The translations under genes and the position numbers were made by a program. A stretch of DNA of 64,000 bases from Tubiluchus corallicola (lineage: Eukaryota > Priapulida > Priapulimorpha > Priapulimorphida > Tubiluchidae): positions 62,001 to 126,000 of the forward strand of contig JAQGDQ010000460.1 in the NCBI GenBank assembly GCA_030141605.1. The letters are read 5' to 3'. The notes below the pieces were generated by a model. The model saw only the letters and a program-made list of their open reading frames with translations. It ran no database searches and was not told the DNA's origin. Of this stretch, positions 56,401-64,000 are shown one piece after another; position 1 is the first letter of the stretch, and each line of letters opens with the position of its first letter.

Positions 56401-56870
56401 CTTTTCTCTACTAAAACTACATAAAAAGCACACAGGTTCACACATTCCTGGACACACTGCAAGAACATAACCCATGGTCATACATTCCTGTACAAACAGA
56501 ATATAAGAGGATAGCTCGGATTCCGCATCCCTGCAAAGCATCGGACAGTAATATAGACGTGGCCACACATTCCTACACAAGCTCTTTCAATGCATTTAAT
56601 TTCTGTTAACGAATAATTACTTTAACTATCATGAAACAAAACAAAAACAGCAAAATCAGAACCTTGATTACTGAGGCATTGTCCGTGAGAAAGCGACACT
56701 GATCTATGTAAACGTCGAATGGCTCCCATGTCGAAGTTGCTTGAGGTATCAAAGTAAGGACTGATTTTAATCTAGGTTCCCATATTGCACCAATACTGGG
56801 TCGATTCTCGTTAGTAAGAGGTGAGCTTCTGCCTACAGTGGAATAAGTTGGTTCTTCTTGACTTATTTGC
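43422..56870 (-). CDS. C2-like domain protein, partial gene (11 interior exons); tentatively CCDC17-like
   Basis: Exons, 5' to 3': 56870-56663, 55077-54955, 54292-54167, 52462-52313, 50867-50702, 48737-48576, 47882-47722, 46630-46449, 45487-45349, 44255-44187, 43631-43422. All phases agree, giving 565 complete codons. The protein starts with an extended segment, then a module with EPFDVYIDQCRFLTDN, GRVLNP, ILLLRVYTVD and LLVRLLPHIR. A second module has NPGRCVVYDKAQGIAVQIKG and CLLVSLYGMQGIYLP. Both have alternating-strand patterns of C2 folds. No enzyme motif or membrane segment is visible. From memory the wording resembles CCDC17-type proteins of ciliated animals, whose N-terminal coiled coil would then lie upstream, but I could not verify this. 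Start, stop and cellular role are unknown. The gene model is much firmer than the name. Confidence 0.8.
44187..44255 (-). CDS. C2-like gene, exon j
   Basis: 23 codons, phase 0-0. Acceptor TCTTCCAG, donor GTGAGT. Encodes EGSCIEVWICDGHFEIDEAP. Confidence 0.78.
44334..44442. repeat. (CA)n, (CCCACA)n and (GCAC)n array
   Basis: About 108 bases of alternating purine-pyrimidine sequence on the plus strand, broken by a C run. It adjoins family H copy 2. Such sequence can adopt Z-DNA. Cys/Val/Gly-rich open frames here are spurious. Confidence 0.97.
44438..44965 (+). repeat. Dispersed repeat family H, copy 2
   Basis: Second copy of 31058-31580, same orientation, followed by an (AT)n run at about 44983-45002. 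It lies in or near the second gene, between exons i and j. Confidence 0.8.
45349..45487 (-). CDS. C2-like gene, exon i
   Basis: Acceptor ATTTCAG, donor GTATGT, phase in 2, out 0. Encodes KYVLPGKFVTPLFKSWPSDE, then a Lys-rich helix. It follows directly from exon h in the final strand of the second module. Confidence 0.8.
45543..45960. repeat. 36-bp minisatellite, about six regular copies plus degenerate ones
   Basis: Unit: GTCACAGCAGCAAATGTCGA then CATAGTAACAGATGGT, regular at 45543-45770, then broken into shorter GTAAATG/GCAAATG units to 45960. Its edge lies about 56 bases before the exon i acceptor. The Thr/Val-rich open frame on the minus strand is a consequence of the 36-base period. Confidence 0.95.
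46449..46630 (-). CDS. C2-like gene, exon h
   Basis: 60 codons plus two bases. Acceptor TTCTGCACAG, donor GTATAA. Encodes CLLVSLYGMQGIYLP, GKPSKIVTLDGKPCDIPG and YLGFGIIPLFRG. It was needed to restore the phase between exons g and i, which it does exactly (0 in, 2 out). An alternative acceptor 18 bases downstream (CCACAG) also keeps the frame. Confidence 0.8.
47625..47685. other. Near-perfect hairpin, 25-bp arms
   Basis: Left arm 47625-47649 (begins GCTTTAGGCTCGTGAAACCC) and right arm 47661-47685 are complementary at 24 of 25 positions, with an 11-base loop. It lies in the intron after exon g of the C2-like gene. It could be a microRNA-type precursor or a miniature palindromic element; nothing favours one clearly. 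Confidence 0.9.
47722..47882 (-). CDS. C2-like gene, exon g
   Basis: Acceptor GTTTAAG (weak), donor GTATGT, phase in 1, out 0. Encodes GMFVLAFGRIVPGSIAMESP, then YTQHIDYTSLQKCPKWLDGP. A 25-bp-arm hairpin begins 36 nucleotides past the donor. Confidence 0.8.
48576..48737 (-). CDS. C2-like gene, exon f
   Basis: Acceptor CACGCAG, donor GTGAGC, phase in 1, out 1. Encodes PEDDEAFSVQYKEILDQKQL, then NPGRCVVYDKAQGIAVQIKG, the first strand of the second module. Confidence 0.85.
49201..49345. mobile_element. pogo/Tigger-like element fragment, family A copy 3
   Basis: TA then CAGTAAGTCGTCGCTTAACG, continuing as the complement of 8350-8492. Only one end is present. Confidence 0.75.
50065..50420. repeat. 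178-bp tandem duplication
   Basis: Two copies starting at 50065 and 50243 that differ at only a few positions, each beginning GCAATTCGCTAGTTAGACGG. It lies in the intron after exon e of the C2-like gene, so the duplication is recent. Confidence 0.95.
50702..50867 (-). CDS. C2-like gene, exon e
   Basis: 55 codons plus one base. Acceptor TTTTTGCAG, donor GTATGA. Encodes KLVQAPVYKHGYYDTDNTYP and YPHSVRDALKVILA, a linker between the two modules. The open frame runs five bases past the donor to a TAA, so failure to splice would truncate the protein. Confidence 0.82.
50905..51245 (-). pseudogene. 3' end of a second non-LTR retrotransposon (LINE) with (GAA)n tail
   Basis: On the minus strand: KIRRLRWLGHLPRLPNEEP, VALKEALKPCKK, PKTTW, then EELTLLAADRSRWNTLI. 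This is the familiar C-terminal tail of many LINE ORF2 proteins (RRxRWLGHVLRM...GRPKTTW...AxDRSxW). A stop interrupts it after TTWIA. The element ends in a GAA microsatellite at 50911-50945, which is its 3' tail. Confidence 0.75.
52313..52462 (-). CDS. C2-like gene, exon d
   Basis: 50 codons, phase 0-0. Acceptor TGTATAG, donor GTAAGT. Encodes AVLNVGGHQLRLHAGLPTFD and IPAVTLLVRLLPHIR, the closing strands of the first module. Confidence 0.82.
52600..53000. repeat. 33-bp minisatellite, about 11 copies
   Basis: Unit close to TTTATCTGGTAATGATAACT followed by GGTAATTGTTTTTG. About 140 bases before the exon d acceptor of the C2-like gene. Confidence 0.95.
53908..54126 (-). CDS. Small open frame of unknown nature
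   Basis: 72 codons from ATG to stop on the minus strand, starting MENVLTALDKRINETRLCSN, with a CpG-containing 3' part (GCGCGTGCGCAC on the plus strand). It lies in the intron immediately after exon c, 41 bases downstream of it. No domain recognised, and its frame does not continue exon c. More likely a chance frame in a decayed element than a gene. Confidence 0.15.
   Translation of the reverse strand: MENVLTALDKRINETRLCSNDDVDLLNMILNDSLKVLFQTIILSTVSLCARAVAVGQRFSVPQQRVLTTTAT
54167..54292 (-). CDS. C2-like gene, exon c
   Basis: 42 codons, phase 0-0. Acceptor TTTCAG, donor GTAAGT. Encodes NPKAILLLRVYTVDVDTCHL and VVIGSCLLSLF, two adjacent beta strands of a C2-type sandwich. Confidence 0.82.
54560..54810 (-). 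repeat. Dispersed repeat family J, inverted copy
   Basis: GGGTGCACCACTGATTCACC and the flanking TTTACGTAATGTTACCTAAA match the complement of the copies at 12150-12600 and 31850-32230. Confidence 0.6.
54955..55077 (-). CDS. C2-like gene, exon b
   Basis: 41 codons, phase 0-0. Acceptor TTGACAG, donor GTAAGA. Encodes VVGRVLNPGDNIIIPDILAF and LLNSTARCPSFVYRH. Confidence 0.8.
55380..56580. repeat. 43-45-bp minisatellite, regular then decaying
   Basis: Regular units at about 55400-55740, each with AACACAACATAAGAACATAC and ACAAGGCCACCTGTTCCTAC; increasingly degenerate copies to 56580. In the intron between exons a and b of the C2-like gene. Cys/Val/Leu-rich frames of up to 214 residues on the minus strand are repeat translations, not proteins. 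Confidence 0.92.
56663..56870 (-). CDS. C2-like gene, exon a
   Basis: Acceptor ATTTTTAG, donor GTTCTG. Enters in phase 2 and leaves in phase 0. Encodes a polar stretch, then WEPRLKSVLTLIPQ and WEPFDVYIDQCRFLTDNASV, the first strands of the N-terminal module. The open frame extends past the acceptor but loses protein-like character there. Confidence 0.75.
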
Positions 56871-57644
56871 CTAAAAATATCAATACAGTAGAGTTCTACA
56901 GAAAAATACAGTTCAGCACAATGGCAGCTCGTGTATAGGTACTGTGGAACTGCAGCACCCCCTATTTCATTCAATATTATCGACAATATTCAATATATGT
57001 CTTTTTTCTTTAGTTCTTTCTTTATAGTTGCATGGTTCAGAGCACATGTGGGTAGTACTGTTTGCTTCACAGCCCAGCACAGTGGTGTGTTTGGCTTTGT
57101 GCGCAAGCGGCCATGCGCACATGTCTGAAGGCGCTGTACTTAGGTAGAGAGAGTACAGTCACTCACGCAGTATGTATTGTCAGCTGTCACATTCTTAAAA
57201 GCAATGAATTGCGACAATTTAGGCCATTCGTAAGCAAACAATGATTTTTGTTTAGGATTTTATCAAGTTTACGCATAAATTTTTGTATGTTTGTTTGTTT
57301 AAAAAAATTACAATTTGCAGCTTCAAAATTACATACGTTTGTTACGTTTTGCACTGTATTAAAACAACGGCTAAAAAGTTTCTGAAGCTATGAGCTTTTA
57401 CTGGTTCAGCAGCATAATTATGAGTGTTACAGAACACTACAGTACTATAGTGAGATCTATTTCTATATTACAGTACAGTACAGTGCACAATGAAGAGCAG
57501 TGTGGTCCATCCATCATTTCTTACACGATTAGATGCATTGTAAGGTAGTGAGAGTAAGACATCAGTGGCAAGACATCAACAACATTGTATATATATATAT
57601 AATCCCTCTATGGTTTAACCACCTACAATCACTGTGTTGAATAA

Positions 57645-57700
57645 AACTTCGCAGGGTGAGTATCGAACCCCGGCAGCCGCAAGCCATTCACAGGAAGTAA
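57645..57700 (-). repeat. Possible tRNA-derived SINE fragment
   Basis: On the minus strand CCGGGGTTCGATACTCACCC contains a B-box-like GGTTCGATAC. No convincing A box, so only a fragment. Confidence 0.25.
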
Positions 57701-58587
57701 ACGTGTGTTTTCATGCGGACAAAAATAAACTTCTCGGATAGAAAACATAACCGCCAAAGATGTCATAGCCAAGTTCGTTTGTTTACAGAAGTAGAGCGTA
57801 ACGTTAAGAGGTTATAAGATACAACTACCCGTCGTGATGACTATTTTCAGAAAATGTAGATATTGTCATCAAATAAAACGAAAAGTGTTACTTATAGAAC
57901 TGAACTAAATCCGAATTTTAGTGTCCATTTTGTCTATAGTAATAACAGCATTTCTGAACATACACGTATTTGTTTTTTCTCACATAAGACCTACTATCCC
58001 GTAGTCAATAAAATAGTTAACTAACTAGATGATGGAGGTGGAGAAAGGGCGGAAAATTAGAAAACTATGAAGGATGAAATCTCCGAAATTAAGTACTGAA
58101 GACGCTGCGGTACCACACCAGTAATTAAAGCCAATTACATAGTCACTCAGGAAGGCAAATAGGTGAAGTTAGTACCCCAAAAGAAACTTGCCAAAAGCAG
58201 TTATCCTAGCAGTCACGATGTCAATTATTCAAAAAGCTGAACGCTGTTTAATTTCACTTGCTAGACACGCAGAACATCCACAAAGCTATTTCATCACCCC
58301 CCAAATTGAGAATTGGGTTAGCTCTTTCACTTAACATAATGAGTTAACACTTCTATTGTGCAAGTACTTCGTCCAAATAAAGCTGTTTAATTACGAGTGA
58401 TACAAAGCTCTACGTTTCCAACATAAAGAAGCTAACAAAGCCGGCATCCACAGACAAATAGCCATGCAGGACTAGTGTGAAAGAGGAAAACAAACATTCA
58501 CAAATAAACAACTAGTACTACTGTTTGCTATGTGTTGTCACCCAAACACATTGACAGAGTACACATTGCATACAAGTAGCAGAGCAA

Positions 58588-58893
58588 CATAATTTGTTAC
58601 TTACATTTGAGCTTATTAATACCAGTTGCACAGAACAGAATTTTAGCTATGCCATTATGTTATACTTGGCCAATGTTGAGTTTGCAGAGCACCTGCTTAC
58701 CATTAAGCACAATAACCACACAAATTTACATTCACAATTTAAGCATTGTTATGGTCACCGTGCTTAATGGCAAATAGGTGCACTGGAAACTCAACACTGG
58801 GTAAGTATAATAGAATGGTACTGCTAAAATTCTACTCAGAGCAACTTTAAGCTTCTTTCCATTAAGCTTAAATATAAGCAATAACTTGTAAAC
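58588..58893. mobile_element. Fold-back (long inverted repeat) element
   Basis: Two arms of roughly 115 bases, about 58588-58711 and 58761-58893, are imperfectly complementary over their length. Matching blocks include GAATTTTAGC, TTATACTT, TGTTGAGTTT, GCACCT and CCATTAAGCAC. The loop is about 50 bases. It ends about 170 bases before the first receptor gene, so it may overlap its promoter. Confidence 0.75.
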
Positions 58894-59061
58894 TTTTCAC
58901 GTATTGACACTTAAATGGCAGATGAAAATGGGGTATTTAGAAGTGAAAATAAAGTTTGTGACTTTGTGACATTTTAGAGCACAATACTCGAGAGAGTTAC
59001 TCAGCTGCTCATGATAAGCGACTGGTGCACAGCCAAACAAGGAACATACCTAGAATGCAAA

Positions 59062-59886
59062 ATGTTTAATTTTACAGTAAATGTGACAGATTCGACAGAG
59101 CAAAAAAGCTTGCAAATTGTTTTATACTTGTATGTGTTTACTGCTGTGGCTATAATTACTGGCAACGTGTTAGTTCTAGTCGCAGTTTATAAGTACACAC
59201 AGCTGCAGACGAAAACGAATGCACTGATCGTGTCTCTAGCTGTGACAGACTTACTAGTCGGAATATTGGTGCTTTCAGAAACAATCCATTCTAGACTATC
59301 TTATTCATTTTTAAGTCAATCTATTCTAGTGCTATTGACAAGTGTGAGCATAATACATCTATGTGTTATAGCTGCAGAAAGATATCTGGCCGTTTTACAG
59401 CCCTATAAGTATAATAACTACATTACAAAGAAGACAATGACAGCTTGTATTTGTGTCGTTTGGTTTCTTGGATTTACTACAGCCTGCCTGCTTCAAGTAC
59501 TAGAAATTACTGGAAGACCTGATTTAAAAACAGCGGTGGATAGAGTGCTATTCTTTTATTTGCCTATAATCACACTCTTAGTATTATGTGCATCAATATG
59601 GAAGGCTGCACGAAGGCAAGTGTTGAGAATTCATCAAGAAAATCCACAGACTAGTGTAAACGTGGCAGAAATGAAAGCAACAAAGATGTTACTTGTGGCC
59701 ACTGTTGTATTTTTTATTTGTTGGGGGCCTTATTTCGCCATTAGAAAATCGTATTCTGAGGAAAATAGTCTAAACATCTTTTCGCTATCGTTTGGATTTT
59801 CCAACAGTTTTGCTAATCCAATAGTCTATGCCGTAATGAATAGCAAGTTTAGAGCAGCTTTCAAGAAAATCTGTTTGTGCAAGTAA
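59062..59886 (+). CDS. Intronless class A (rhodopsin-like) GPCR, copy 1
   Basis: 274 residues from the ATG at 59062. An upstream in-frame ATG at 59011 would add 17 residues, but the chosen start aligns with copy 2. N-terminus with two N-glycosylation sites (N3, N7), seven hydrophobic segments. Class A landmarks: GN35 (1.50), LAVTD63 (2.50), E106-R107-Y108 (3.49-3.51), W134 (4.50), FFICWGP (TM6) and NPIVY (TM7). Tail short and basic, ending KKICLCK with cysteines suited to palmitoylation. Position 3.32 is Leu, so no aminergic aspartate. Position 3.25 has no Cys and the second extracellular loop has none, a pattern seen in melanocortin, EDG and cannabinoid receptors. Ligand and G protein unknown. 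TM5 keeps a Pro. Confidence 0.93.
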   Translation: MFNFTVNVTDSTEQKSLQIVLYLYVFTAVAIITGNVLVLVAVYKYTQLQTKTNALIVSLAVTDLLVGILVLSETIHSRLSYSFLSQSILVLLTSVSIIHLCVIAAERYLAVLQPYKYNNYITKKTMTACICVVWFLGFTTACLLQVLEITGRPDLKTAVDRVLFFYLPIITLLVLCASIWKAARRQVLRIHQENPQTSVNVAEMKATKMLLVATVVFFICWGPYFAIRKSYSEENSLNIFSLSFGFSNSFANPIVYAVMNSKFRAAFKKICLCK

Positions 59887-62800
59887 GAGCCAACTGGCAG
59901 AATATGTGAATAGTACATTGATCAACAAAACATTCATATGTGGTTCATGAGGTGTAAAAGAGAAAAATGTTTTAGAAACAGCGCTTGTAATAAAATAGAA
60001 TAACTGTGATTAAAGAAAAAATGGTTAGTTGCAGCACAAAGTCCTACTGCGTACTTTCTATAGAGAAAATGTGGAAAAACCTCTTGCAGAATTTTGTTTC
60101 ACTCCATTTTAAGACAATTGAGCTCTATGACTTTTCCACTTTCTGTTATTAAGCAGGTAATAATAAATAAAGAAAATAAAAAAGAGCAAACACACAGTGC
60201 AAATGTTCATCTGATTTTACTCCACGCTTAAAGAAAAACAAAAGGTCAAAGTGCTACCAGCATATTTAATACACAATTAAAATATTAAAATTGCCACACA
60301 ATGCAAACGAATAAACAGACTTTCTTGAAAAAAAATAACGATTTTGTGTGGGTTTTATTTTGACAAACAAACAAAGGCATCAAGTACTGCTTAGTAAATA
60401 TTTTATTGTTTGCGCACCATCATCACAGCACATGCCCCTTCGTCATTTTACTTTATATTTGACATGCATTGAGACGCCATTTCCCAAAATTATACATTTT
60501 ATCTGGAATGAAATGCAAATTCTTTTAATAAACTAATTGATTTCTTATCAAAATGTTAATTTTCGATTAAGTGAAATTAATCCGAGACTTTCAGTGAATA
60601 ACCAAATAAATTTAAACAAAATATACATACATCTTTGGCATCAAATCGTGAGTCACAGAGAATTTGTCAACGCGTCATCACTGCTTTGAACACATTGAAA
60701 CTTGAATGACAGGTATTTAAAACTAGGTCGCTAATATTGAAGCCAGATGTCACCACCTTACAAGTAAGAACAGGTAAGTTAACTTAATCTTATCAAAACG
60801 CACATTTAACTATTATTAGTTATATTGTAAGAATAAACTATTTTGGTTATTTAACAAACAAAAATCCTTTACAGATTTTTATCACCATCAAACAAATAGG
60901 ACTGAAGATCTTGCCATACGGTAGCCAAGTTCGCATGTTTCTATAAACATTCATTGGTAAATCAATTTACAATGCATTGCACATCCCCAAACATTTACAA
61001 ATTTAATTATTTGTAAAAGAAATTGTTATGCCATTGCGTTATAGACAGTGCAATTTTCTTCTACTGATCTTGATTTGCTCAAAAATAAGAGGGCCAATAA
61101 GAGGTCCAAATGATCACGAATTTAAAGTGATTAATTCTAATCACTAATTACACAAGATGCTTATTGCACATTTATTACCAGAAATTGCTAGCATTTTTGC
61201 CAAACGAATGCAACTCTTCTTTGCATGGAGCGTTGACCTTATTGCACATTGGACAAAAGTGGAAGCACACTATCTTGTGTGCTATGTGAAATTTGCTCAA
61301 CACAAGTACTTTTATATTAAATGAAGTGGATACAAAATACCCGTTTAACTTGTTGACCAAAAGTTTCTTTATTCTGAAATGCAATTATTAACATTTAGTT
61401 TAATTCGCATTGAGTAGAAGAAAATTTGTTGCATGATTAAATGTATTAAGAACTAAGAACTATGTACTATAACTAAGAACTGTAAACTATATTGAAATTA
61501 ATTAATAATAACGTAGGTTGTTAGAGCCTTTAACAGTTACAAAGACAGGAATGAGAACTCCAAGTAGCCTCAAGAACAACAATGTCACAATAATAAATTC
61601 GTAAGAAATTCACAGTCATAATGCCTAAGAAAAATAGAGCAATGACAGAGAGAACCAAAAGACTGGCAAAACATCATACAACTACTACAGCTATAGCTCA
61701 CGAAATTCCAAAATGCTAACGTATTGAAGGATATTAGGTGCTTCAATTTTAAAAGAGTGACTACTGTAAAAAGCTAAATACTTACTAAATGAACAAACAG
61801 GTGGCAGCACCGTGGCAGTAATTGAAACCTAAATTAAAACCAAAAAAGGGCCTATGCACCCACTACATTAAACATGACGTCAAGTCTGCTATCAGATAGT
61901 GCAAGGCAAGTAATCAGCTACTTCAAGAGTGGTAAATAAAGAAATGGAGAAATACATAAATAGTGTAAGGAAGAAGCAGTGTTGCCAGCTTGGGATTTTT
62001 AGCTCAATGTTCACTTTTTCTGAGCATGTGAAGTTAAAAATTTGTGGTTTTGAATGCTAGATTTTCTAGTACATTTTAGCTACCAACACGGATGATTGGA
62101 CTATTCACTTAGACGAAAACGAAATTATGAATTCACATTAATCAGTGAAACATAAAACAATGCATATTTTTGTGGGATTTTGCTTCATATCTGACGTCAG
62201 ACTTTGGGTCTAGTGTGAAAATACTTACAGACTCGTGCTCGATTAAAGGCCACCCCCCATTTGAGTCTGTTAAATGTCACTTCATATTTAACATCAGATG
62301 AACGAAGGGAAATGCCAAACTACATTAAGAATGCTAAAGAACAATAAACTGAGTTGAGTGCAGATTTAGACTGCCAGGGTTGAATTTCCTTATTCCAAAG
62401 TTTAAATTTAGGACTTTTCAGGCATGGACATGAACGGTTGAACTTTCAATTTGAATAAAAGGGTATTTTGATGTAAATTCACGTTAATTTGTGCAATACA
62501 TAATGACCACTCAGCTATTCACCTTGTCCTTAAAACCACCTTTACTGAGTTTCCATAAAACCATTTTCTAACTGTGGCTTACATGCGTGGGCCAAATACA
62601 GTGAAGAAAATATAAACATGCAGGAATGCGCTCCTAATGGCCTCCCACTAATGATGTTTGCTATACATTGTTGTCGCTTAATTGTGCGTATAAAAGCTAT
62701 TAGCTTTCAGTGGTGAGAGCAACAAAGTCAGTTGTCAGTTGGATGACGACAATTTTGCTAGGGATGTTGACTTTGACGCCAAATAAGTGATCCACACAAA

Positions 62801-63032
62801 AGCATGTGTTCCACACAATTTGATACATTTTTTCTACTTTGCTCAACTTGAAACTTGTGACTAGTGAGTAGACTTACAAATTTGGTCTATTCTAAACATT
62901 TAAAGAAAGCTGACGAAAATGTAACATTTGCATACTGAAAGTGCATTTAGTGTTTTTATATCAACGATATAAAGGATATTCAGGATACACTACTCAGTTG
63001 CTGTCAAAAGAGGCACAATAATTTCAAGCACA
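59887..63032. other. Spacer between the two receptor genes
   Basis: AT-rich, no supported gene or named repeat. Short open frames at 60348 and 61175 show no protein character. A stretch ACTACTCAGTTGCT just before the second gene resembles GTTACTCAGCTGCT before the first, which may be the remains of a duplicated upstream region. Confidence 0.5.
59989..59994 (+). terminator. Candidate polyadenylation signal of GPCR copy 1
   Basis: AATAAA about 105 bases after the stop codon; a second occurs at 60162-60167. Confidence 0.45.
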
Positions 63033-63884
63033 ATGGTTAATTTTACAGCAAATATGACACAGCAAGGAGAGCCAAAACAGCTGCGAACTACACAACTTTT
63101 TTTTATGTACTTGTATCTATTTACTGCTCTGGCCATAATTTGTGGCAATATGTTAGTTTTAGTAGCAGTTTATAAGTACACACAGTTCCAGACAAAAACG
63201 AATACGCTGATCGTGTCGCTAGCCGTGGCAGACTTATTAGTCGGACTAATGCTGCCTTCAGAAATTGCTCGTTTGAGAAAAGGAAATGCAATTTTAATTC
63301 GAGTAGGTCAGTTCATTATGGTGTCTTTGACAAATGTGAGCATAATACATCTATCTGTTATAGCTGCTGAAAGGTATCTGGCTGTTTTACATCCTTATAA
63401 ATATAACAGCTACATTACAGGAAAGACCATAGCTGGCTTAATTTGTGCTACCTGGTTTCTTGGGTTTGCTGCAGCCGGTCTAGTGGAAATACTATGCCTG
63501 ATTGAAGATACTTGTTTTGCAGCAGTTCTTGTGACTAGAATTCTAGTCTTTTATTTGTCAATAATCATACTGTCCATACTATACACAATAATATGGAAGG
63601 CTGCACGGAGGCAAGTGTTGAGAATTCATCAAGAAAATCCACAGACTAGTGTAAAGGTGGCAGAAATGAAAGCAACAAAGATGTTACTTGTGACCACTGT
63701 TGTATTCTTCATTTGCTGGGGACCTGTTTTCATAATTGCAAAAATAGATCCTTTTAAAAATGACCATTATACTTTACTCAGGCTTTGGTTTGGTTTCTCC
63801 AACAGTTTTGCCAATCCAATCATCTATGCCATAATGAACAACAAGTTTAGAGCAGCTTTCAAGAAAATCTGTTTGTGTAAATGA
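63033..63884 (+). CDS. Intronless class A (rhodopsin-like) GPCR, copy 2
   Basis: 283 residues from an ATG in good context (ACAATGG). Tandem paralogue of the gene at 59062. Two N-terminal N-glycosylation sites (NFT, NMT), GNMLVLVAVYK (TM1), SLAVADLLVG (TM2), AERYLAVLHP (TM3 end), ATWFLGF (TM4), WKAARRQVLRIHQENPQTSV (third intracellular loop), FFICWGP (TM6), NSFANPIIY (TM7), ending KKICLCK. Met at 3.32 and no Cys at 3.25. Unlike copy 1 it has cysteines near the second extracellular loop (LCLIEDTC), and TM5 lacks the Pro of copy 1. Member of the melanocortin/EDG/cannabinoid/adenosine-like group by these absences (inference). Ligand unknown. Confidence 0.93.
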   Translation: MVNFTANMTQQGEPKQLRTTQLFFMYLYLFTALAIICGNMLVLVAVYKYTQFQTKTNTLIVSLAVADLLVGLMLPSEIARLRKGNAILIRVGQFIMVSLTNVSIIHLSVIAAERYLAVLHPYKYNSYITGKTIAGLICATWFLGFAAAGLVEILCLIEDTCFAAVLVTRILVFYLSIIILSILYTIIWKAARRQVLRIHQENPQTSVKVAEMKATKMLLVTTVVFFICWGPVFIIAKIDPFKNDHYTLLRLWFGFSNSFANPIIYAIMNNKFRAAFKKICLCK

Positions 63885-63959
63885 AGGCAAAGTTGAAATA
63901 CATACCAATTAGTGAGTACTGTGTTGATGAATAAGGCATCGCGGGTACGAAAAAACTAA

Positions 63960-63965
63960 AATAAA
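63960..63965 (+). terminator. Candidate polyadenylation signal of GPCR copy 2
   Basis: AATAAA 76 bases after the stop codon. Confidence 0.4.
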
Positions 63966-64000
63966 TTTAAAGGTTTTTGAACAAAACATCAATGCTATTG

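Overview
This window is AT-rich animal nuclear DNA, most likely from an invertebrate. The evidence is two multi-exon genes with GT-AG introns of about 0.1 to 5 kb, two intronless rhodopsin-class receptors, non-LTR retrotransposon fragments, many short inverted-repeat DNA elements, and dense minisatellites. One gene equally related to vertebrate MTMR3 and MTMR4 fits a non-vertebrate, but the species cannot be named. There is no operon, CRISPR array or other prokaryotic feature.

Layout. (1) 381-29570, minus strand: a myotubularin-type phosphoinositide 3-phosphatase with a C-terminal FYVE finger (MTMR3/MTMR4 type). It can be rebuilt as 15 coding exons whose phases all agree, giving 3,090 coding bases or 1,029 residues. 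Only the tiny first exon is uncertain. (2) About 29.6-43.4 kb: no gene established. It holds mobile-element copies (hAT-like elements, a LINE 3' end, dispersed repeat pairs), microsatellites, and probably the unidentified 3' end of the next gene. (3) 43422-56870, minus strand: the interior of a second gene. Eleven phase-compatible exons give 565 complete codons with C2-like beta-sandwich character. It tentatively resembles CCDC17-type proteins, and both ends are missing. (4) 56.9-59.0 kb: a roughly 300-bp fold-back element and sparse sequence. (5) 59062-59886 and 63033-63884, plus strand: tandem intronless class A GPCRs. They lack the aminergic aspartate and the usual TM3 disulfide cysteine, as in the melanocortin/EDG/cannabinoid group.

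Biology. The phosphatase would act on PI(3)P and PI(3,5)P2 at endosomal membranes. The two receptors are a lineage-type tandem duplication: the third intracellular loop and TM6 are almost identical while the extracellular half has diverged. Nothing indicates that the three loci work together.

The most unusual property is structural. Nine of eleven minisatellite arrays lie in introns within about 300 bp of an exon. One of them multiplies a 5' splice site of the phosphatase gene four times. An intronic 25-bp-arm hairpin lies 36 nt past a splice donor in the second gene. At least ten families of dispersed elements can be recognised, several with clear terminal inverted repeats.
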